Under the pieces are notes generated by a model. It was not told where the DNA came from, made no database searches, and worked only from the letters and a program-made list of their open reading frames with translations. Positions 53,847 through 62,886 of a stretch of DNA of 64,000 nt are shown here, piece after piece. Position numbers and translations under genes: made by a program. The first letter of the stretch is position 1, and each line of letters starts with the position of its first letter. The DNA comes from Verrucosispora sp. WMMD573 (lineage in GTDB: Bacteria; Actinomycetota; Actinomycetes; Mycobacteriales; Micromonosporaceae), in the NCBI RefSeq assembly GCF_027497175.1, contig NZ_CP114901.1:5704001-5768000 (forward strand), in the 5' to 3' direction.

Positions 53847-55211
53847 ATGCGCCGCCTGGCCCGCCTCGCCGCCCGTACGCCGGCGGACCGGGAGCGTTAC
53901 CTCGACCTGCTCCGGGCGCTGGCGATCGTGCTGGTGGTCCTCGGCCACTGGGCGATAGCGGCGGTCGAGTACGACCAGAGCGGCCGACCCGACGGGCACT
54001 CGGCACTTACCACCCTGCCCTGGGCGTACCCGCTGACCTGGGCGGTCCAGGTCATGCCGGTCTTCTTCCTGGTCGGCGGATACGCCAACGCCGCCTCGCT
54101 GGCCGCCCACCAGAGCCGTGGCGGCGATGCGATCGGATGGCTGCTGGGCCGCAGCGCCCGCCTGCTTCGCCCGACCAGCGCCCTGGTGCTGGTACTCGCC
54201 GGTGGCGCGCTGGTGGCCCGCCTGGGTGGTGTTCAGCCGGCCGAGGTTCGCCCCGTCGTCTGGTTCGCCACCATCCCGCTGTGGTTCCTCGCCGCCTACC
54301 TGGCCGTGGTGCCGCTGACCCCGGTCATGTACGCGCTGCACCGGCGCCTCGGGCTGTTGGTGCCGCTGGCCCTGGTGGTACTTGTCGCCGCCGGCGACCT
54401 GGGCCGTGCGCTGGGGCCGGCCAACCTGGCCCTGCCCAACTACCTGCTGGGCTGGCTCGCCGTCCACCAGCTCGGCTTCGCCTGGTACGACGCCCGCCGG
54501 GGGCACTGCCGTCAGCCCGGACTGCGTACCCGGTGCCTGCCGATGTCCCGCCGGGCCGCGAGTGCGATGCTGCTCGGCGGTCTCGCCGTGGCGGTCCTGC
54601 TCACCGGCCCTGGGCCGTACCCGACAAGCATGATCAATGTGCCCGGTCAGCGACTGGCCAACGCCGCCCCACCCAGCGTGGCCCTACTCGCGGTCGCCAC
54701 CGCTCAGCTCGGGCTGATCCTGCTGCTGCGGGACCGGGCGGAACGGTGGCTGCACCGTGACCGTCCGTGGCAGGCGGTGATCGCCGTCAACTCGGTCGTG
54801 CTGACGGTCTTCCTGTGGCACCTGAGCGCGGCCGTGCTGCTGGTCGGCGCGCTGCACGGGCTCGGCCTGCTGCCCACGCCGGAAGCCGGTACGGCGGCCT
54901 GGCTGGCCTGGCGGCTGCCGTGGGTAGTGATGCTGGCGGTGGTGCTGGCAGTCCTGGTCGCCATCTTCGGTCCGATCGAGGCGTCCACCGGTCGTCCCCG
55001 GCACCTGAGAGCGCCGGCCAGGTGGGCGGGTGCCCGCGCCGCACTCACCGTCGCCGGATTCGCCGCCGTCGGGTACGCCCTGGCGGCAAACGGCGCGGCG
55101 GCCAAGACCGCGGCGGAGCCGCTCGGCTGGCCGGTGGAGGCGCTGGTGGCCTACCTGGCCGGCGCGGGCACGCTGCGCCTGCTCAGGTCCGGGTGGGGCA
55201 GCCGAGATTGA
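53847..55211 (+). CDS. Acyltransferase-3 family integral membrane protein
   Basis: 454 residues with ten or so helices. RERYLDLLRALAIVLVVLGHW carries the R-x10-H acyltransferase-3 motif, followed by VMPVFFLVGGYANAAS. Family members (OafA-like) O-acylate surface polysaccharides, lipids or antibiotics. ATG 53847; the preceding CATACT (53833 region) leaves almost no leader. It is 38 bp past the protease-NTPase gene but does not look like part of that module. Its 3' end overlaps the next, convergent gene by 29 bp. Confidence 0.83.
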   Translation: MRRLARLAARTPADRERYLDLLRALAIVLVVLGHWAIAAVEYDQSGRPDGHSALTTLPWAYPLTWAVQVMPVFFLVGGYANAASLAAHQSRGGDAIGWLLGRSARLLRPTSALVLVLAGGALVARLGGVQPAEVRPVVWFATIPLWFLAAYLAVVPLTPVMYALHRRLGLLVPLALVVLVAAGDLGRALGPANLALPNYLLGWLAVHQLGFAWYDARRGHCRQPGLRTRCLPMSRRAASAMLLGGLAVAVLLTGPGPYPTSMINVPGQRLANAAPPSVALLAVATAQLGLILLLRDRAERWLHRDRPWQAVIAVNSVVLTVFLWHLSAAVLLVGALHGLGLLPTPEAGTAAWLAWRLPWVVMLAVVLAVLVAIFGPIEASTGRPRHLRAPARWAGARAALTVAGFAAVGYALAANGAAAKTAAEPLGWPVEALVAYLAGAGTLRLLRSGWGSRD

Positions 55212-55941
55212 CCGGGTGGCGTCTTCCGTGGCACCAGGCGGGAAGGTGCAGCGCCACCGCGACCAGCGCGAACCCGGCCCAGCCGGCGACCAGCGCCACC
55301 ACGACCGAGACATCCTGGCCCAGGCGGACCCCGACCAGGAACCCGATAAGCGCCAGGCTGTTGCGGGCGAAGTGCCGGCAGAAGGCCGGCAGGTCCCGCC
55401 GCACCTCGACCGCCACCAGCACGCCGGCGTACGGGAACGTCACCACCAGCCCCCGCAGCACCTGGCCGAGCAGCCCGGTCAGCGCCGCACCGGCGAGGAC
55501 CAGCAGCAGCCGGGCCGCCACCGACAACCGCGCCGGTCCAGCCGGATCGGCCGGATCGGCCGGCTGATCGGGCCCCGGTAGACGGTGCAACACCAGCATG
55601 GCGAGCAGCCAGAGGGACACCGTGGCGGCCAGCGTCGGCCCGAACGGCAGCGCGAACGGACGCAGCACCACCGCGAGCGCCAGGTAGCCGGCGACACCAG
55701 CCAGATCGGCCAGCAGGATCGGCAAACGGAACCGGTGATGCGCCAGCGCCACGACACCGAAGAACAGGTTGAGCCCCACCACCCCGACGAGTTGGCTGCC
55801 GTCGACCGGATGACCGGTGGCCAGCAGCGCGGCGGTCATGGGCAGCGGCAGCGCGGCCACGAGGGCCCGCCACCGGACCGGACGGATCAGGGTCACCGCC
55901 CAGACCACCGCGGTCACCAGCAGTACGCCCTGGGCGGTCAT
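55183..55941 (-). CDS. Multi-pass membrane protein of unknown function
   Basis: 252 residues with seven or eight hydrophobic segments, for example VVGLNLFFGVVALAHHRFRL and LALAVVLRPFALPFGPTLAA, and a cytoplasmic loop RLPGPDQPADPADPAGPARL. No family motif recognised. It lies six bases downstream of the next minus-strand membrane protein gene, so the two are likely co-transcribed. Confidence 0.6.
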   Translation of the reverse strand: MTAQGVLLVTAVVWAVTLIRPVRWRALVAALPLPMTAALLATGHPVDGSQLVGVVGLNLFFGVVALAHHRFRLPILLADLAGVAGYLALAVVLRPFALPFGPTLAATVSLWLLAMLVLHRLPGPDQPADPADPAGPARLSVAARLLLVLAGAALTGLLGQVLRGLVVTFPYAGVLVAVEVRRDLPAFCRHFARNSLALIGFLVGVRLGQDVSVVVALVAGWAGFALVAVALHLPAWCHGRRHPVNLGCPTRT

Positions 55942-55947
55942 CCTTCG

Positions 55948-56805
55948 TCAGGTGTCGAAGGTCGCTCGGCTGAGGCACGCCTGGAACGTCTCGCCGGCCC
56001 GGGCGAGGTCGGCGGCGTTGACCGAGAACCGGTTCTCGTTGATCTCGCCGTGCGCGCTCATGCCGGCCGTCCAGCACGCGGTGCCATCCCAGCGGATCAG
56101 GTTGACGTGCAGGTCGGCCGGGACCGCAGCGGTCGAGAGCAGACCCACCCGTACGCCCGCTCGGCGCTGCGTCGCCACCAGCTCCGCCAGTTCGTCGGAG
56201 AACTCGGTGTAGGTGAAGATCCGGGTGATGTCTACGCCACGGGCCAGCGCCGCGAGATTCTCCGCCCAGTACCGCCGGCCGATGTCGCCGCGCCACCAGG
56301 CCAGCCGGGGCAGCACGTTGGTCAGCGCCTCCAACTGTCGTACGCAGTCCCGGGTGGCGCCGAGCATGTCCTGGTAGTCCTCCCCGGGCCGGATGATGCG
56401 TCCCTGCCGGAGCTGCGCGAGGTCGGCGTGGAACCGCTCGAACCGGCGCTGGGTCTCCTCGGCGACCCGGGTGCCCGGATGGCGGTCGACCGCCTCGGTC
56501 GCGGCGGTGGCGAATTCCGGTACCGCCCGGACCAGCCAGTGCGGGCCGGCCAGCAACGCGCGCAGTTGGAACCGACGCTCGGCCCGCGCCATGGAGTCCA
56601 CCAGCAACGAGATGGTGATGCCCATCAGACCGGCCAGCAACGACTCCACGCCGGTGGCCGCGCCGGTCAGGTCCAGCGTCACAGAGAGCGAGATCGACAG
56701 GGCGACACCGATCAGGGCGACCGGGTCGGTGTGCGCCATCAGCCGCGCGACGCCGACCGCGCGCCCACGCCGACCGGTACCTGGGCGGCGCAGCAGCTGA
56801 ACCAT
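55948..56805 (-). CDS. Membrane-anchored protein of unknown function
   Basis: 285 residues. Two helices (VALIGVALSISLSVTLDLTG and SLLAGLMGITISLLVDSM, about 27-68) precede a soluble domain with RIFTYTEFSDELAELVATQR and VNLIRWDGTACWTAGMSAHG, which weakly recalls PLD-like nucleotidyl or lipase folds but lacks a visible HxK motif. GGAGGT precedes ATG 56805. Function not assignable. Upstream partner of the 252-residue membrane protein. Confidence 0.6.
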   Translation of the reverse strand: MVQLLRRPGTGRRGRAVGVARLMAHTDPVALIGVALSISLSVTLDLTGAATGVESLLAGLMGITISLLVDSMARAERRFQLRALLAGPHWLVRAVPEFATAATEAVDRHPGTRVAEETQRRFERFHADLAQLRQGRIIRPGEDYQDMLGATRDCVRQLEALTNVLPRLAWWRGDIGRRYWAENLAALARGVDITRIFTYTEFSDELAELVATQRRAGVRVGLLSTAAVPADLHVNLIRWDGTACWTAGMSAHGEINENRFSVNAADLARAGETFQACLSRATFDT

Positions 56806-56880
56806 CAACCACCTCCGGGAACCGACTCCCGTCAGCGTAAAACCCCCCAACCACCCCCATCCGTCCCCCGGACCCTCGCC

Positions 56881-56940
56881 GTGATCATGAAGTAATTGCC
56901 AGAGGATCGGACAAAAGGTGGCAACAACTTCATGATCAAC
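56881..56940. repeat. 60-bp interspersed palindromic repeat, copy 1
   Basis: Left arm GTGATCATGAAGTAATTGCC (56881-56900) pairs with the right arm ending CATGATCAAC (about 56919-56940), with two or three mismatches. The centre contains GGATCGGA. A related element of almost equal length lies at 59763-59821 with the same arms and centre. It sits just after the murD2 stop and may act as its terminator. Confidence 0.75.
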
Positions 56941-56957
56941 GAGGGTAGGGCGGGTTA

Positions 56958-58307
56958 TCAGGCGGGGGCGGTGGTGCGGATGGCTTCGGCGAAGACCTGG
57001 GAGCGGTGTTCGAAGTTGCGGAAGCGGCCGTAGCTGGGGGCGGCGGGCGAGAGCAGCACCACTCCCCCGGCCGGGGTCACCTGCCGGGCCAACTGCACCG
57101 CGTCGGTGAGGTCGTCGACCAGTTCGGTGCGTACCTTCGGCAGCCCGTCGAGCGTCCCGATGATCCGCGGACCACTGTCCGGGATGCCGATCACGGTCAG
57201 TTCCCGCTCGGCCAGGTGCTCGCGCAGCGGGGTGTAGTCGACCCCCCGGTCGTTACCCCCGACGATCACGGTCAGCGGCCGCCCGTCGTACGCGTCGATG
57301 GCGTGAATCGCCGCGTACGGGCTGGTGGCGAGGGTGTCGTCGACGAAGGTCAGGCCGGACGGGTCGGCGATCTCGGTCAGCCGGTGGGCCAGTCCCTGGA
57401 ACTCGGCGACCGCCACGGCCAGGGCGTCCTTACGGTCGACCAGATCGACGCCCAACGCGTCGAGCACGGCAAGAGCCACGCAGAGGTTGCCCTCGTTGTG
57501 CCGACCGACGAGCGGCAGCACCGCCCGTGGGAAAAGCGGCTGGTCGACCCGGTGGAACCAGGGGGTACCGTCCGGGCCGGTGGCGACGTTCACCGAGTCG
57601 GCGGTGCCGGCGCGTACCGCCGCGCGGTCGCCCAACTCGAACGCCAGCCGGGGGTCCGCGCCGTTGACCACGACGGTGCGTGGCCCGTACGCGAGGAGGT
57701 TGAGCTTGTCCCGGTAGTACTCCCGTTCCCCGCCGTGCGCGTCGAGATGCTCGGGGAACAGGGCGGTGACCACCGCCACCCGGGGCGAGTCGGTCAGGTC
57801 GCTGCACTGGTAGCTGGACAGCTCCAACACGTACAGCTCCGCCTCCGGCAGGTCCAGCGTCGGTACGCCGATGTTGCCGCCGAAGACGTTCGGCCGGTCG
57901 ACCGCGGTCAGCAGGTGGCTGATCAGGCTGGACGTGGTGCTCTTGCCCTTGCTGCCGGTCACCCCGATGGTGCGGTCGCCGTGGTCGGCCATCCAGAGCG
58001 AGGTGCCCTGGGTGACCGTCGCGCCCTGGCGGCGCAGTTCCATCAGCCAGGGATGCGTCTGCGGTACGCCCGGCGAACGGACCACCACCTCGGCGGCGGC
58101 CAGCCGGGCAAAGCCCTCGTCGCCGGTGACCAGTGGGGCGGCCTCCGCCAGCGGCCCGTCCCAGGGCAGGGAGAGGAAGTTCGCGCTGTCGTCGACGGCG
58201 ACGAGGTCGGCCGGGCCGTGGGCGGCGATGGCCGTCACCGCCGCCCGGCCCTCCCGGCCGGCCCCCCAGACGGCGACTTTACGTCCGCGCAGGTCAGACA
58301 GGCGCAC
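56958..58307 (-). CDS. murD2: UDP-N-acetylmuramoyl-L-alanine--L-glutamate ligase (MurD2)
   Basis: 449 residues of the Mur ligase fold: N-terminal Rossmann VAVWGAGREGRAAVTAI, ATP loop GVTGSKGKSTTSSL (about 123-136), AEHLDAH-equivalent ALFPEHLDAHGG, and C-terminal DDTLATSPYAAIHAI. MurD2 joins L-Glu, rather than D-Glu, to UDP-MurNAc-L-Ala in the cytoplasm; the neighbouring MurL epimerises the product. The pathway is established in Xanthomonas and Micromonospora-type genomes. GTG 58307 has GAGGAG at six bases. A canonical MurD with a dcw cluster context is absent here. Assignment as MurD2 relies on the divergent MurL gene 83 bp away. Confidence 0.83.
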   Translation of the reverse strand: MRLSDLRGRKVAVWGAGREGRAAVTAIAAHGPADLVAVDDSANFLSLPWDGPLAEAAPLVTGDEGFARLAAAEVVVRSPGVPQTHPWLMELRRQGATVTQGTSLWMADHGDRTIGVTGSKGKSTTSSLISHLLTAVDRPNVFGGNIGVPTLDLPEAELYVLELSSYQCSDLTDSPRVAVVTALFPEHLDAHGGEREYYRDKLNLLAYGPRTVVVNGADPRLAFELGDRAAVRAGTADSVNVATGPDGTPWFHRVDQPLFPRAVLPLVGRHNEGNLCVALAVLDALGVDLVDRKDALAVAVAEFQGLAHRLTEIADPSGLTFVDDTLATSPYAAIHAIDAYDGRPLTVIVGGNDRGVDYTPLREHLAERELTVIGIPDSGPRIIGTLDGLPKVRTELVDDLTDAVQLARQVTPAGGVVLLSPAAPSYGRFRNFEHRSQVFAEAIRTTAPA

Positions 58308-58390
58308 AGGATCTCCTCGGGTACGACGGCGGTAGGGCACGGTCCGGCCGAGCCGGGCACGACCGGACGAACCAGGGCCTAGTATGGCGT

Positions 58391-59746
58391 GTGCTCAACA
58401 CGCAGCTGGCGCGGATGGACGCGTTCACCTTCCCGTCCTACTCGATCGACCTGTCCACCGGCGAGGCGTTGCTCGACTATGCCCTGACCGGACCTGACGG
58501 CGAGCAACGGTTCACCGAGGTGGTCACGTTGCCGGTGCCGGCGGAGTCTCCGTCGGACGCCGCCGTGGCGGCGCTGGGCCGGGTGCTGGAGCTGCTGCAC
58601 GTGGTGGCCGGGGTCAGCTACTACAAGACGGCCGCGCCGGGGCAGCTGGTGCTGCCGGCGCCGCTCGGCCCGGCCGCCGTCGAGTTCGTCACGGCCGTCT
58701 ACACCAAGGGCCTCGCCGAGTACGCGTACCGAAACCAACTGCCGCACGTGCTGGAGCTGACCCCGCGCGTGCCGGACGGACGGGTCAGGCCGGCAGCCGA
58801 GTACGACAACTCCGACCGGCGTCCGCTGTCGGCGGTCGGCGGCGGCAAGGACTCGATCGTCAGCCTCGAGGCGCTGCGTCGGGCCGGCCTCGACCCGGTG
58901 CCCTTCTCGGTCAACCCGAACCACGTGATCAACGCGGTGAACGCGGCGTCGGGGCTGCCCGCTCTCGCGGCTCGGCGGCGCATCGACCCGGTGCTGTTCG
59001 AGCTGAACGCGGCCGGTGCCCGCAACGGCCACATCCCGGTCACCGCGATCAACTCGCTGATCGCGGTCGCCACGGCGGTGCTGCACGGCCTGGGCCCGGT
59101 GGTGATGTCCAACGAGCGCTCGGCGTCGGACCCGAACCTGATCTGGAACGATCACGAGATCAACCACCAGTGGTCCAAGGGCGTCGAGGCCGAGGGGCTG
59201 CTGCGGGCCGCGCTCGCGGAGCACGCCGGGCTGGCCGAACCGTACTTCTCGCTGCTGCGCCCGCTGTCCGAGCTGCACATCGCCCGGCTGTTCGCCGGCA
59301 TCGACCGCTACGACGACGTGGTCACCAGCTGCAACGCCGCGTTCAAGCTCCGCGACGCCAGCGAGCGGTGGTGCCGCGACTGCCCCAAGTGCCGCTTCGT
59401 CTTCCTGGCCCTGGCTCCGTTCATGCCCCGTGAGCGGATCACCCACATCTTCGGCGGCGACCTGCTCGCCGATCCCGCGCAGATTCCCGGCTACCGCGAG
59501 CTACTCGGCATCGACGGGCACAAGCCGTTCGAGTGCGTCGGCGAGGTGGAGGAGTCGGTGGTCGCGCTGAGCCTGCTCGCCCAGCAGCCCGACTGGCGAG
59601 ACACCCCCGTCGTGACCGCCCTCGTCGCCGCCGTCCCCGAGCAGGCGTGGTCCACCGCCGCCTCCTCCGACACCTTCACCCCCGCCGCCGCCAACCACCA
59701 CATCCCCCCCACCTACCAGAAAACTCTCCAAACCCTCACCCCCTAA
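58391..59746 (+). CDS. murL: UDP-MurNAc-L-Ala-L-Glu epimerase (MurL)
   Basis: 451 residues. The protein opens LNTQLARMDAFTFPSYSIDL and contains LSAVGGGKDSIVSLEAL (PP-loop-like SGGKDS core), NPNHVINAVNAASGLP, VMSNERSASDPNLIWNDHEI and CRDCPKCRFVFLALAPF (CxxC). These define the MurL family, which epimerises the terminal L-Glu of UDP-MurNAc-L-Ala-L-Glu to D-Glu in an ATP-dependent step. GTG 58391 lies six bases after TAGTAT (58380-58385), a -10-like element, so the mRNA is probably leaderless. Divergent from murD2; together they replace MurI plus MurD. Confidence 0.85.
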   Translation: MLNTQLARMDAFTFPSYSIDLSTGEALLDYALTGPDGEQRFTEVVTLPVPAESPSDAAVAALGRVLELLHVVAGVSYYKTAAPGQLVLPAPLGPAAVEFVTAVYTKGLAEYAYRNQLPHVLELTPRVPDGRVRPAAEYDNSDRRPLSAVGGGKDSIVSLEALRRAGLDPVPFSVNPNHVINAVNAASGLPALAARRRIDPVLFELNAAGARNGHIPVTAINSLIAVATAVLHGLGPVVMSNERSASDPNLIWNDHEINHQWSKGVEAEGLLRAALAEHAGLAEPYFSLLRPLSELHIARLFAGIDRYDDVVTSCNAAFKLRDASERWCRDCPKCRFVFLALAPFMPRERITHIFGGDLLADPAQIPGYRELLGIDGHKPFECVGEVEESVVALSLLAQQPDWRDTPVVTALVAAVPEQAWSTAASSDTFTPAAANHHIPPTYQKTLQTLTP

Positions 59747-59762
59747 CACCCCACCCGTCGGC

Positions 59763-59821
59763 GTTGATCAAGAAGTTGTGGTCCTCAGGGGATCGGAAAT
59801 GACGCAAACTTCTTGATCAAC
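59763..59821. repeat. 59-bp interspersed palindromic repeat, copy 2
   Basis: GTTGATCAAGAAGTT (59763-59777) is the inverse of AACTTCTTGATCAAC (59807-59821). The centre includes GGATCGGA, as in copy 1 at 56881. The two copies flank the murD2/murL pair; this one is between the convergent murL and pucR-type genes and may terminate both. Confidence 0.78.
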
Positions 59822-59853
59822 ACGCGCTGAAGGAAGGCGGCGAGGGTGGAGTG

Positions 59854-61902
59854 TCAGGGAGTGCGGATGGCGTCCAGCGCCAGCAGGGCTACGTGGAGGG
59901 AGAGGCAGGCGTCGACCGAGTCGAGGTCGACATCGAGGATCCGCCCGATCCGGGCCAGCCGCTCGTACAACGCAGGGCGGGACAGGTGCGCGGCCACCGC
60001 CGCCGCAGACTTGTTCCGGCCCTGCTCCAGGTAGGCGCGCAGGGTCCCGAGCAACTGCTCCCGGGGATGCTGCGCGTCGTACGCCAGGAGTGCGCCGAGC
60101 TGCCGTTCGACGAAGGTCTGCACCCGGGGCTCGTCCCGCAACAGGTGTAGCAGTCCGGCCAGTCCCACGTGCGGCAGCCGAAAGATCGGCAGGTCACGCC
60201 GGTCCCGTCTGGCGGCATCGGCGATCTGACGGGCCTCGATCAGTGACCGGCGTGCCTCCCGCAGACTGCCCACGCCGGACCCGGCGGCGATCAGCAGCCC
60301 GGCGACGGACCGTCGGCCGACAGTCGGTGCCAGCGCGTCATCGGAACGACTGAACGCTCCGGAGCGCCTCAGCGGGTCAGCCCGCCCCGACAGGTCAGCA
60401 CCCCCCGACGGGTCAGCGCGACCTGGCGGGCCGGTCCGACCTGGCGGGTCGGTACGCCCGGACGGGTCGGGGCGGGACCGGCGCAGCGCGGCGGCGAAGG
60501 CGGCCAGCGCCCGATCCTCCGCAGCCGGGTCGGGCAGGGCGAGCAGGACTCCCACGGTCTGGTCGTCCAGAGCACTGGTGAGCCCGGTCAGACCGGCCTC
60601 GCGCAGCGCCTGTCCGACGGCCTCGGCGAGGTCGCGCAACCGAGCGGGCCCGGCATCCGGGGCATTGTCGAGCGCCTCGGGGTGTCCCGGCTCGGTCAGC
60701 GGCCAACTGCCCGGCGCTTTGCGGTGGCGCGCGGCGTCCTCGCCGCCGTCGTCGGTACGGTGACGGACCACCACGCCGATGAGCTGACGGCGCTCCAGCA
60801 CCACGCCGAGGGCCCGCGCCCGCAGGGCCACCTCGTCCACCGGCCATGAGTGGTCGAGCAGGGCGGTGAGCAGGGTCCGGTGCAGCTGGCGTTCCAGCCC
60901 CTCGGCGTCGCGTCGGATCAGCCGGCCGAGGGCGAGCGTTGAGGCCGCCCGCTCCACCAGAATGGTGAGCCTGGTCGGCGGCGCCGATAACGGACCGTCA
61001 CCTCCGGCCGGAACCGCGTCGGCCCGCCCACCGGCCGACGCCGAAGCCGACCGCGAACCAGCCGACGCCGAGGCCGACCGCGAACCGGTCGGGAAAGAGG
61101 CAGACCGACCACCAGCCGACACCGGAGCGGAGCGACCATCGGCCGGTGCCGGCAACGGCTGCCCGCCGGCCAGGTCGCCGCCGGGCGGCCAGCGCAGCAG
61201 CAGCCGTCCCCAGTCCTGACCCCGGGCACCCACCATGGTGACCAGCCAGCCCCGGTCCGGGTCGTACGCCGTGCGGCCCTCGGGCCGGATCCGCCGTGAG
61301 TGCTGTTCCCACCCGTCCAGCAGCAGCTCGGCGCTCTCCCCCGCCGGGTCGTACGCCAGCACCTGGCGGGACAGGTTCTCCAACACCACCGGGCAGCCGG
61401 ACAGCTCGGCCGCCTGCCGGACCACCTCGCCGGGGTCTGCCCCCTCCACCGAAAGTTCGGTGAACCGCTGGTGGATCTCCTCGGTGGCCCGCAGCTCGGT
61501 CAGCTGGGCGTCCACGATCAGGGCGTGCACCGCCTCGGTGATCCGTACGAACGGGGTGGCCCGGCGCAGCTCCACCAGCGGCAGCCCGTGGCGTTCGGCG
61601 GCGGCCACCATCACCCGGGGTACGCCGTCGTGGTAGCGCCGCCCCAACTCGACCACCAGCCCGGAGACGCCGACGCCGGCCAGATCACCGATGAAGGCCC
61701 GCAGCCCGGCGTCGTCGCCGGGCAGCCCGATACCCGTGGTGAGCACCAACTCGCCGCCGCCGAGCAGGGTGGCGATGTCCGGCACCTCGGCGACGTGCAC
61801 CCAACGCACCCGACGGTCCAGCCCGACTTCCCCCGCGACCAGGCGCGGCGCGCCATGGCGGACCGGGTCCAGGGCGAGGACCTCACGCACGGTAGGGAAC
61901 AC
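59854..61902 (-). CDS. PucR-family transcriptional regulator with two low-complexity inserts
   Basis: 682 residues. The N-terminal PucR sensor (FPTVREVLALDPVRHGAPRL, WVHVAEVPDIATLLGGGELV), a central GGDEF-like region, and the C-terminal CdaR HTH (LGTLRAYLEQGRNKSAAAVA, HLSRPALYERLARIGRILDV). Two inserts are unusual: residues about 270-305 repeat (S/A)GSRSASA-type units, and about 480-515 repeat PGRTD/SGRAD-type units. Members control purine or amino-acid catabolism. GTG 61902 is one option, GTG 61911 another; no SD is seen, so it may be leaderless. Confidence 0.82.
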   Translation of the reverse strand: MFPTVREVLALDPVRHGAPRLVAGEVGLDRRVRWVHVAEVPDIATLLGGGELVLTTGIGLPGDDAGLRAFIGDLAGVGVSGLVVELGRRYHDGVPRVMVAAAERHGLPLVELRRATPFVRITEAVHALIVDAQLTELRATEEIHQRFTELSVEGADPGEVVRQAAELSGCPVVLENLSRQVLAYDPAGESAELLLDGWEQHSRRIRPEGRTAYDPDRGWLVTMVGARGQDWGRLLLRWPPGGDLAGGQPLPAPADGRSAPVSAGGRSASFPTGSRSASASAGSRSASASAGGRADAVPAGGDGPLSAPPTRLTILVERAASTLALGRLIRRDAEGLERQLHRTLLTALLDHSWPVDEVALRARALGVVLERRQLIGVVVRHRTDDGGEDAARHRKAPGSWPLTEPGHPEALDNAPDAGPARLRDLAEAVGQALREAGLTGLTSALDDQTVGVLLALPDPAAEDRALAAFAAALRRSRPDPSGRTDPPGRTGPPGRADPSGGADLSGRADPLRRSGAFSRSDDALAPTVGRRSVAGLLIAAGSGVGSLREARRSLIEARQIADAARRDRRDLPIFRLPHVGLAGLLHLLRDEPRVQTFVERQLGALLAYDAQHPREQLLGTLRAYLEQGRNKSAAAVAAHLSRPALYERLARIGRILDVDLDSVDACLSLHVALLALDAIRTP

Positions 61903-61979
61903 CCGCGACACGCTACCGTCCGTGACCTGAGGGAGTGCTCGACGGTGCCGCAACAGCTGCCGAGTCACTCGCTTGCCGC

Positions 61980-62789
61980 TCAGAGCGGATCGTCGCGGCC
62001 CAGCTCCCAGCAGGCCACGGCGGTGGCGGCGGCGACGTTCAGCGAATCGACGCCGCGTCGCATCGGGATGACCACCCGGACGTCGCTGGCCGCCATCGCC
62101 GTGCCGGTCAGCCCGGCGCCCTCGGCGCCGAGCAGCAGCGCGGCCCGGGACCGTTGGGCCGGGTCCAGTCGCTGGATGGGCACCGCGTCGGGTGCCGGCG
62201 TCATCGCCAGCACGGTGAACCCGGCGGCCCGCACGTCGGCCAGCGCCGTCGGCCACGGTTCCAGCTTCGCGTACGGCACGGCGAACACCTCACCCATGCT
62301 GACCCGTACGCTGCGCCGGTAGAGCGGATCGGCGCAGGTCGGCGAGAGCAGCACGGCGTCCACCCCCAGCCCCGCCACCGCCCGGAAAATAGCGCCCAGG
62401 TTGGTGTGGTTGTTGACGTCTTCGAGGATCACCACGCGACCGGCGGTGGCGAGCACCTCACCGGCGGCCGGCAGCGGTTTGCGCCGGAACGAGGCGAGCA
62501 CGCCGCGGTGCACGTGGAACCCGGTGGCCTCGCGCAGCACGTCGGGGGTGGCGGCGTACACCGGGGCGTCGCCGGTGTCGAGGTCGGCCAGTTGGTCGAC
62601 CCGCTTGGCGTCGACGAGGAAGGACCGGGCCGGATAGCCGGCCCGCAGCGCCCGCCGCAGCACCAGCTCACCCTCGGCGATGAACAGGCCGTTCGGCGGC
62701 TCCCAGCGGGTGCGCAGCTCGACGTCGGTGAGCGCCCGGTAGTCGGCGATCCGCTCGTCGTCGGGCTCGGTGATCAGGTGGACGGGCAC
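61980..62789 (-). CDS. TrmH/SpoU-family RNA 2'-O-methyltransferase
   Basis: 269 residues. N-terminal RNA-binding SpoU_sub part (FIAEGELVLRRALRAGYPAR) and the trefoil-knot SPOUT domain: motif 1 VVILEDVNNHTNLGAIFRAV, motif 2 LLLGAEGAGLTGTAMAA and motif 3 VVIPMRRGVDSLNVAAATAV. It transfers methyl from SAM to a ribose 2'-OH of rRNA or tRNA; some members cause resistance (thiostrepton/avilamycin). Target site cannot be predicted. ATG 62789. Confidence 0.88.
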   Translation of the reverse strand: MPVHLITEPDDERIADYRALTDVELRTRWEPPNGLFIAEGELVLRRALRAGYPARSFLVDAKRVDQLADLDTGDAPVYAATPDVLREATGFHVHRGVLASFRRKPLPAAGEVLATAGRVVILEDVNNHTNLGAIFRAVAGLGVDAVLLSPTCADPLYRRSVRVSMGEVFAVPYAKLEPWPTALADVRAAGFTVLAMTPAPDAVPIQRLDPAQRSRAALLLGAEGAGLTGTAMAASDVRVVIPMRRGVDSLNVAAATAVACWELGRDDPL

Positions 62790-62886
62790 CCGCCGATTCT
62801 GCCGGACCCGCCGACGCCGGGCGTCGCAGGTGCCGACGGTACGCGGGCAGCCGCGATGTGATCGTCCGGCAGAATCGGCGGGACGG

